Source of the DNA: Acidimicrobiaceae bacterium
GTDB lineage: Bacteria; Actinomycetota; Acidimicrobiia; Acidimicrobiales; RAAP-2
Length of the DNA: 10,306 nt
Assembly: GCA_003152555.1 (NCBI GenBank)
Contig: PMAL01000158.1
Location: forward strand, 1-10,306
Direction of reading: 5' to 3'
In this document: piece after piece, positions 7,106-10,306 of the stretch
Layout: the number at the start of each line of letters is the position of its first letter
How positions within the stretch are numbered: the first letter of the stretch is position 1
Made by a program: the position numbers and the translations under genes
The notes under the pieces: generated by a model
Told to the model about the DNA's origin: nothing
The model's database searches: none
The model's input: only the letters and a program-made list of their open reading frames with translations

Positions 7106-7122
7106 AGCGGATGATTCAGTCA
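7099..7122. repeat. Inverted repeat spanning the stop codons of two convergent genes
   Basis: TGACTGAA (7099-7106) and TTCAGTCA (7115-7122) form an 8-base perfect stem with an 8-base loop. The dehydrogenase stop (7103-7105) lies in one arm and the acetyltransferase stop (complement of 7116-7118) in the other. It could act as a bidirectional 3'-end structure, but no T-tract follows on either strand. Confidence 0.45.
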
Positions 7123-7634
7123 CTGCGCAGGCGGCTGAAAATGAGTTGGTCGTGCCACGCGCCACCGCGCCACAGTGCTCCTCTTCGTATTCCTTCGTTC
7201 GTAAATCCCGCCAACGACAGGGAGCGCTGCTCACTTAAATTTTGAACGTCGGTGGACGCCTCAACGCGATTCGATTTTGATCCTTCGAGGAGTTTCTCGG
7301 CGAGGAATCTTTGGGCGGCGGCTCCAAAGCCGTGGCCGCGATGTTGCGGCAGGAGGACGATGCCAATTACCCACGCCAGGCTTCGTGTGTTAGGGCCGTG
7401 CGGTGTCTGAATCCAGGTCATCGATCCAATTGGAGTTCCGTTCGCCAGCTCGATGATGTTTCGGCCACCGTTGTAATGCGCGCCACTCAGTTTTTCTTCG
7501 GGCGCGTCGTCATACGTGTCCCACTCGCCCTCAACTTCGGGCGTTTGCAATGACTTTAAGAACGCTGCATCCCTCTCGCTGACCGAGCGCAGCCGCACCT
7601 GAGGCAGCTCCACTTTCTCTTCGGGTGAACGCAC
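7116..7634 (-). CDS. GNAT-family N-acetyltransferase (RimJ/RimL-like)
   Basis: A 172-residue acetyl-CoA-dependent transferase. VRLRSVSERDAAFLKSL (13-29) is the usual first strand and helix. The acetyl-CoA pyrophosphate loop is QHRGHGFG (97-104) after the strand AWVIGIVLL. EASTDVQNLSEQRSLSLAGF (125-144) is the typical V-x-N-x-x-S/A...L-x-x-x-GF element of the RimJ/RimL branch, and the closing RGALWRGGAWHDQLIFSRL is also family-like. The start is a GTG at 7634-7632; an in-frame TAG lies 9 bases upstream, so no earlier start exists, and no strong ribosome site precedes it. In-frame GTG codons at residues 8 and 13 are alternatives. The acceptor (protein N-terminus, antibiotic or metabolite) is unknown. 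It is convergent with the dehydrogenase (stops 10 bases apart) and divergent from the sigma-factor remnant, from which it is separated by 174 bases holding no gene I can recognise. Confidence 0.88.
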   Translation of the reverse strand: MRSPEEKVELPQVRLRSVSERDAAFLKSLQTPEVEGEWDTYDDAPEEKLSGAHYNGGRNIIELANGTPIGSMTWIQTPHGPNTRSLAWVIGIVLLPQHRGHGFGAAAQRFLAEKLLEGSKSNRVEASTDVQNLSEQRSLSLAGFTNEGIRRGALWRGGAWHDQLIFSRLRSD

Positions 7635-7808
7635 GTTACGACTCTAATAAGCGACTCCAGCAAGATGCCCGCGCCGTCCAATTTCGAGTCGCGTCACGAC
7701 GGGTCCGCAAGGATCACGTCTCAATGGACACTCGCACCAACGACTGTCTAAATTGAGGAGGAAAAGTTAAAGCCGGGTGTTCAAGACGTTTCAATCGGGG
7801 GAGAACTG

Positions 7809-8186
7809 ATGACAATCGCGGCCTGCAGGCCATACCGGCCCGGTCGAGATCGGCGCATCGAGAATTCAACTAGTTCTCGAGCCTCAGCAATGGTGAACCG
7901 ATTCCATGTCGAGACGCCGACTTTTGATGAAACCAATTGGCCCCAGATACGTCACCTGCATGACGAATTGCTACTCGTGTGGCCGTCGCCGGTGGCGCTG
8001 AGCGAAGTTGAGGCGCTCGAACACGATGAGCGGCTGGCCAGTTACCACTACCTCTACGCCATCAAGGCGGTACTCTTGAGCCGACTCGGGCGTACCGGCG
8101 AGGCGAATCACGAATATCGCCGAGCTGTAGAGCTATCGATGAACGAAGCTGAGCGAAAGTTCATCAATTCGCGCATTGTCGATTAG
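7809..8186 (+). pseudogene. Remnant of an ECF42-type (DUF6596) sigma factor, C-terminal region only
   Basis: The 125-residue frame has a usable start (ATG at 7809 after GGGGGAGA at 7797-7804), but its content is only the tail of an extracytoplasmic-function sigma factor. ETPTFDETNWPQIRHLHDELL, WPSPV and then LASYHYLYAIKAVLLSRLGRTGEANHEYRRAVEL and NEAERKFINSRI follow the order of the C-terminal helical (TPR-like) region that ECF42/DUF6596 factors carry after their sigma domains. Those factors are normally about 400 residues; the sigma-2 and sigma-4 DNA-binding domains are absent and not seen upstream. A further internal gap is apparent: WPSPV runs directly into ALSEVEAL, whereas relatives have about 15-20 residues (a VALNRAVA-type helix) between. 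The first 30 residues align poorly but contain RPGR and IENS echoes of the segment before it. It cannot direct RNA polymerase; a residual protein could still be made. Family assignment is by pattern memory and has not been searched. Confidence 0.68.
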
Positions 8187-8229
8187 TGACGGATCCCCGG
8201 CTCACAAAAACTTAAGCGAAGAGTCTGGA

Positions 8230-9549
8230 TTACGAGTCGAGTTCCTGGCCGTCGTAGGGCGTGGTCTGGGGTTGAAGATGTTCGACGTCGCTGCGGTTAA
8301 CTTCGCCGGCGTGCGTGTCACGAAGTGCCGTGCCAGTTTCGCGGTAGTGACGAATGGTCAACCATCCGATAACGCCCGCCGCCAGACACGAGGCGGCCCC
8401 GACACCAAGCCCCACCCGAGCACCGGCGACGCTCGTTATCCATCCGATGAGCGGGCCGCCAATGGGCGTCGATCCCATGAACGCGACCGCCCAGAGCGCC
8501 ATGACGCGGCCACGCATCTGAGGGTCGGTACCTAGTTGGAGCGTTGAATTGGCCATTGAGAGGAATGACACGCTGGCAAATCCAACGAGTGCCAACGCAA
8601 TTAATTCAATGGCGAGCGCGGGGGCGAGTGCCGCAAAGGTCATGCACACGCCGAAGATGAGCGAAGCCTTGATCAAAGCTCGGATTCCGGTCTTTCCACG
8701 AGCGGCTGTCCACAGCCCTCCAACGACCGCGCCAATTCCCATGGCCGCCATCAGGACGCCGTAGACCGCGGAACTTCCATGAAAGATAGTGCTGGCAACG
8801 ACGGGCAAGGTGACCTGGAATTCGTAGGCGAGCATTCCGACCAATGCCATCATGATCAGGGGAAAGAGCAGTATTGGAGTCCGTGCCACGTATCGAAATC
8901 CCTCTCGAAGTTGTCCCTTCGCCCGAATTGTTGGCTCGCTCGGGTTGAGCTTGGTGAGATCCATGGCGACCAATGAGCCAACTACCGCCGCGAAACTCAC
9001 GGCGTTCAGTGCGAAGCACCAACCCTCGCCGAATGCCGCGATCAGCACGCCCGCCGCGGCGGGGCCGACGGCTCGCGCGACGTTGTTCATCGTCGAGTTC
9101 AGGCTGACCGCGTTGCGAAGGTCATTGGGTCCGACCATTTCGAGAATGAATGACTGGCGCGAAGGATTCTCGAAGGCGTTGTTAAGGCCGAGCATGACCG
9201 CAAGTACGGCCACGTCGAAGTACGTGACCACGTGCGTGAGCGAGAGCACCGCGAGTATGGCTGCTTGGACGCCCATGAGCGATTGCAGCACGATCATCAA
9301 GCGCCGCTTGTTGACGCGATCGGCGATGACTCCTCCGTATGGTCCGAGCAAGAGGACGGGCAGCGTTTGCAATGCGACGACGAAGCCGATATCGGTGGCC
9401 GAATGGGTCAGCGTGAAGACCAGCCACGACTGGGCCGTCGTTTGCATCCACGTCCCCACGAGCGAAGTCGTTTGACCGAAGAAGAACTTTCGGTAGTTGG
9501 GGTTGGACAATGAAGAAAAGGTCCGCTTGGCGGACGCCTGTACGTTCAC
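8230..9549 (-). CDS. MFS exporter, MFS_3/EntS-like (DHA3) type
   Basis: A 439-residue inner-membrane exporter with about twelve hydrophobic segments between residues 20 and 402. Family marks: NPNYRKFFFGQTTSLVGTWMQ at the N-terminus (17-37), motif A GGVIADRVNKRR after helix 2 (72-83), NAFENPSRQSF (124-134), NAVSLNSTMNNVARAVGPA (146-164), and the second-half RGRVMALWAVAFMGSTPIGG (346-365). About 35 hydrophilic residues follow the last helix. The start is a GTG at 9549-9547, confirmed by its 4-base GTGA overlap with the stop codon of the MarR gene and by the absence of a spacer, so the two are translationally coupled. This family includes the enterobactin exporter EntS and macrolide exporters; the substrate here is unknown. 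Expression is probably controlled by the MarR protein encoded just upstream on the same transcript. Confidence 0.93.
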   Translation of the reverse strand: MNVQASAKRTFSSLSNPNYRKFFFGQTTSLVGTWMQTTAQSWLVFTLTHSATDIGFVVALQTLPVLLLGPYGGVIADRVNKRRLMIVLQSLMGVQAAILAVLSLTHVVTYFDVAVLAVMLGLNNAFENPSRQSFILEMVGPNDLRNAVSLNSTMNNVARAVGPAAAGVLIAAFGEGWCFALNAVSFAAVVGSLVAMDLTKLNPSEPTIRAKGQLREGFRYVARTPILLFPLIMMALVGMLAYEFQVTLPVVASTIFHGSSAVYGVLMAAMGIGAVVGGLWTAARGKTGIRALIKASLIFGVCMTFAALAPALAIELIALALVGFASVSFLSMANSTLQLGTDPQMRGRVMALWAVAFMGSTPIGGPLIGWITSVAGARVGLGVGAASCLAAGVIGWLTIRHYRETGTALRDTHAGEVNRSDVEHLQPQTTPYDGQELDS

Positions 9550-9968
9550 TGATCTTGACCGTTCAAGGTCTCGACGAGAGACTCAAGAACCGGCAGCGCA
9601 TCAAGCAGCTTTTGGCGTTCCTCCGCCGTAAGTTGACCGAGGGCGGAATGTAACGCGTCGGTACGCTCGTTGCGGATCTTCTTGCACAAGGCCCGTCCTT
9701 GATCGGTGGAGGACAGGTGCATGACCCGTGCGTCACTCGTGTCGGGCGTGCGAATTACTAGATTGGCGGATTCGAGATGCGAAACGATCCGCGACAGCAT
9801 GGTCGGATTGATGCCTTCGCTCGCTGCCACCTCGGAAAGGCGTACGGGGCCGCGCCGAGTAATTGTAAAGAGCACCTCACGTTGACTCGGTGAGAGATTG
9901 CCGTCGACGTGGACGAGCCGAAGAGAGCGGCCCATCCGACCGACGACCCGTCGTAACCGTTCTGCCAC
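9546..9968 (-). CDS. MarR-family transcriptional regulator
   Basis: A 140-residue winged helix-turn-helix dimer, the usual MarR size. Helix 1 (residues 1-20) and the C-terminal helices (about 93-137) form the dimer interface. LSPSQREVLFTITRRGPVRLSEVAASEGI (25-53) leads into the recognition helix PTMLSRIVSHLESANLV (55-71), and the wing is RTPDTSDARVMHLSST (73-88) with the conserved Asp-x-Arg core. The start is a GTG at 9968-9966: the frame is open further upstream to a TAA but offers no other start codon, and no strong ribosome site is visible. The gene ends in a 4-base overlap with the exporter gene. A palindrome over the -35 region of its own promoter suggests autorepression released by a ligand, probably one exported by the partner pump (inference). 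Confidence 0.92.
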   Translation of the reverse strand: MAERLRRVVGRMGRSLRLVHVDGNLSPSQREVLFTITRRGPVRLSEVAASEGINPTMLSRIVSHLESANLVIRTPDTSDARVMHLSSTDQGRALCKKIRNERTDALHSALGQLTAEERQKLLDALPVLESLVETLNGQDQ

Positions 9969-10022
9969 TTCGGTCCGTGAGACTGCCGTTTTTGTGTTCG
10001 TGGGGTTGTTCGCGATGCTTTC

Positions 10023-10051
10023 ATTATATCGTTATTTGCTTGCCGGCAAGC
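10023..10051 (-). promoter_or_regulatory. Promoter of the marR-exporter operon
   Basis: On the - strand a perfect TATAAT occupies 10028-10023, which would start transcription near 10016, about 48 bases before the MarR GTG. The -35 region is weak: TTGCCG (complement of 10044-10049, spacing 15) or GCTTGC (10046-10051, spacing 17). Both lie inside the palindrome. A better TTGACT exists (complement of 10060-10065) but 31 bases away, too far to pair. Confidence 0.6.
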
Positions 10052-10057
10052 ATCTAA
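10032..10057. promoter_or_regulatory. Palindromic operator, probable MarR binding site
   Basis: TGCTTGCCGGCAAGCA (10037-10052) is a perfect 16-base palindrome. Symmetry resumes after two mismatched pairs (TTA at 10032-10034 against TAA at 10055-10057), giving 24- to 26-base dyad symmetry. It covers the -35 region of the marR operon promoter, where a bound MarR dimer would block RNA polymerase. Binding by the adjacent MarR protein is inferred from position and symmetry. Confidence 0.75.
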
Positions 10058-10097
10058 TTAGTCAAGCAGTGATGACGGCTCCGAGGGCGACGCGACT

Positions 10098-10306
10098 TTA
10101 CGATTCCGGAAATCGGTGAACCGTGTGACCGAACTTGCCCTTGGCAAAGACCAGGACCTTCTCGGGTGCGACGGAGTACGCCAGTACCTCGAATCCATCG
10201 GGATCATAAAACCTGCCGTCGCGCGCTGAGTACTCCCAGCCACCGTCCCATTTAGAACGCCACAAGGCCCTCATCTCCGTCTCGAAAAACAGACGTTGCC
10301 TCTCGG
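10098..10306 (-). CDS. Pyridoxamine-5'-phosphate-oxidase-like (flavin split-barrel) protein, C-terminal part
   Basis: A frame enters from the right edge and ends at a TAA (complement of 10098-10100); 68 residues are visible and no start is present. It reads ERQRLFFETEMRALWRSKWD, then RDGRFYDPDGFEVLAYSVAPEKVLVFAKGKFGHTVHRF and a short tail. The ending, a Val/Ala-x-P-x-K-v-x-x-F strand followed by F-G-x-T-x-x-R-F, is typical of the C-terminus of PNPOx-like proteins that bind FMN or coenzyme F420. Both are common in actinobacteria and the visible part does not separate them. The gene lies upstream of the MarR gene on the same strand, but MarR has its own promoter in the 129-base gap, so they are probably separate units. 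Assignment rests on this short tail only. Confidence 0.65.
   Translation of the reverse strand, partial: ERQRLFFETEMRALWRSKWDGGWEYSARDGRFYDPDGFEVLAYSVAPEKVLVFAKGKFGHTVHRFPES

Noticed and set aside
8852..9475. A 207-codon open frame on the + strand within the EntS-like exporter gene
   Set aside because: It is a mirror of the exporter reading frame, low in complexity (Ser/Thr/Ala-rich), with no ribosome site or family features.
10060..10065. TTGACT on the - strand as the -35 box for the marR promoter
   Set aside because: It lies 31 bases from the TATAAT, far beyond the 15-19 base range that RNA polymerase accepts.
1..10306. Mobile elements, CRISPR arrays, tRNA or rRNA genes, toxin-antitoxin or phage-defence genes
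   Set aside because: No transposase or integrase motifs, regularly spaced repeats, tRNA-like cloverleaf ends or defence-family domains were recognised on either strand, although weak or unfamiliar ones could be missed by eye.

Overview
The window looks like a chromosomal accessory stretch of an actinobacterium, perhaps Acidimicrobiia. This rests on family repertoire (a Zn-dependent alcohol dehydrogenase, an AMP-dependent acyl-CoA synthetase, an ECF42-type sigma relative, paired efflux pumps), GTG starts, GC-rich third positions and strong purine-rich Shine-Dalgarno sites. The taxon is inferred only; there is no rRNA or other marker here. No tRNA, rRNA, CRISPR array, insertion sequence or phage gene was seen.

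Region 1 (1-2434, + strand) is metabolic. It holds the 3' two-thirds of a zinc- and NADP-dependent alcohol dehydrogenase, cut by the window edge, then a complete acyl-CoA synthetase of unknown substrate.

Region 2 (2516-5989) is regulatory and export. A DUF1349 protein and a TetR-family repressor lie on the - strand. The repressor is divergent from a 14-helix DHA2-family drug exporter. Their 67-bp intergenic region holds a near-consensus promoter (TTGACT, 18 nt, TATGAT) and a 20-bp near-perfect palindrome over the -10 and start site, the layout of a TetR-repressed efflux operon. Seventeen bases after the exporter is a wrecked aldo/keto reductase gene. It keeps a perfect ribosome site and both ends of the protein, but has lost its catalytic centre and carries a one-base frameshift.

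Region 3 (5990-8186) is a mixture. It has an unexplained 29-codon ORF behind a strong Shine-Dalgarno, an intact beta-hydroxyacid dehydrogenase (3-hydroxyisobutyrate dehydrogenase family), a convergent GNAT acetyltransferase, and a remnant of an ECF42-like sigma factor that keeps only its C-terminal region.

Region 4 (8230-10306, - strand) is a second export module. A MarR-family regulator is translationally coupled (GTGA overlap) to a 12-helix MFS exporter. The MarR promoter has a perfect TATAAT and a 16-bp perfect palindrome over its -35 region. Beyond it, the C-terminal 68 residues of a probable pyridoxamine-5'-phosphate-oxidase-like protein enter from the right edge.

Together the window shows two efflux pumps, each with its own regulator and a visible operator, around a zone of recent gene decay. 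I see no wholly new system. The most informative observations are the two operator/promoter architectures and the two decayed genes whose history can be read from the sequence.
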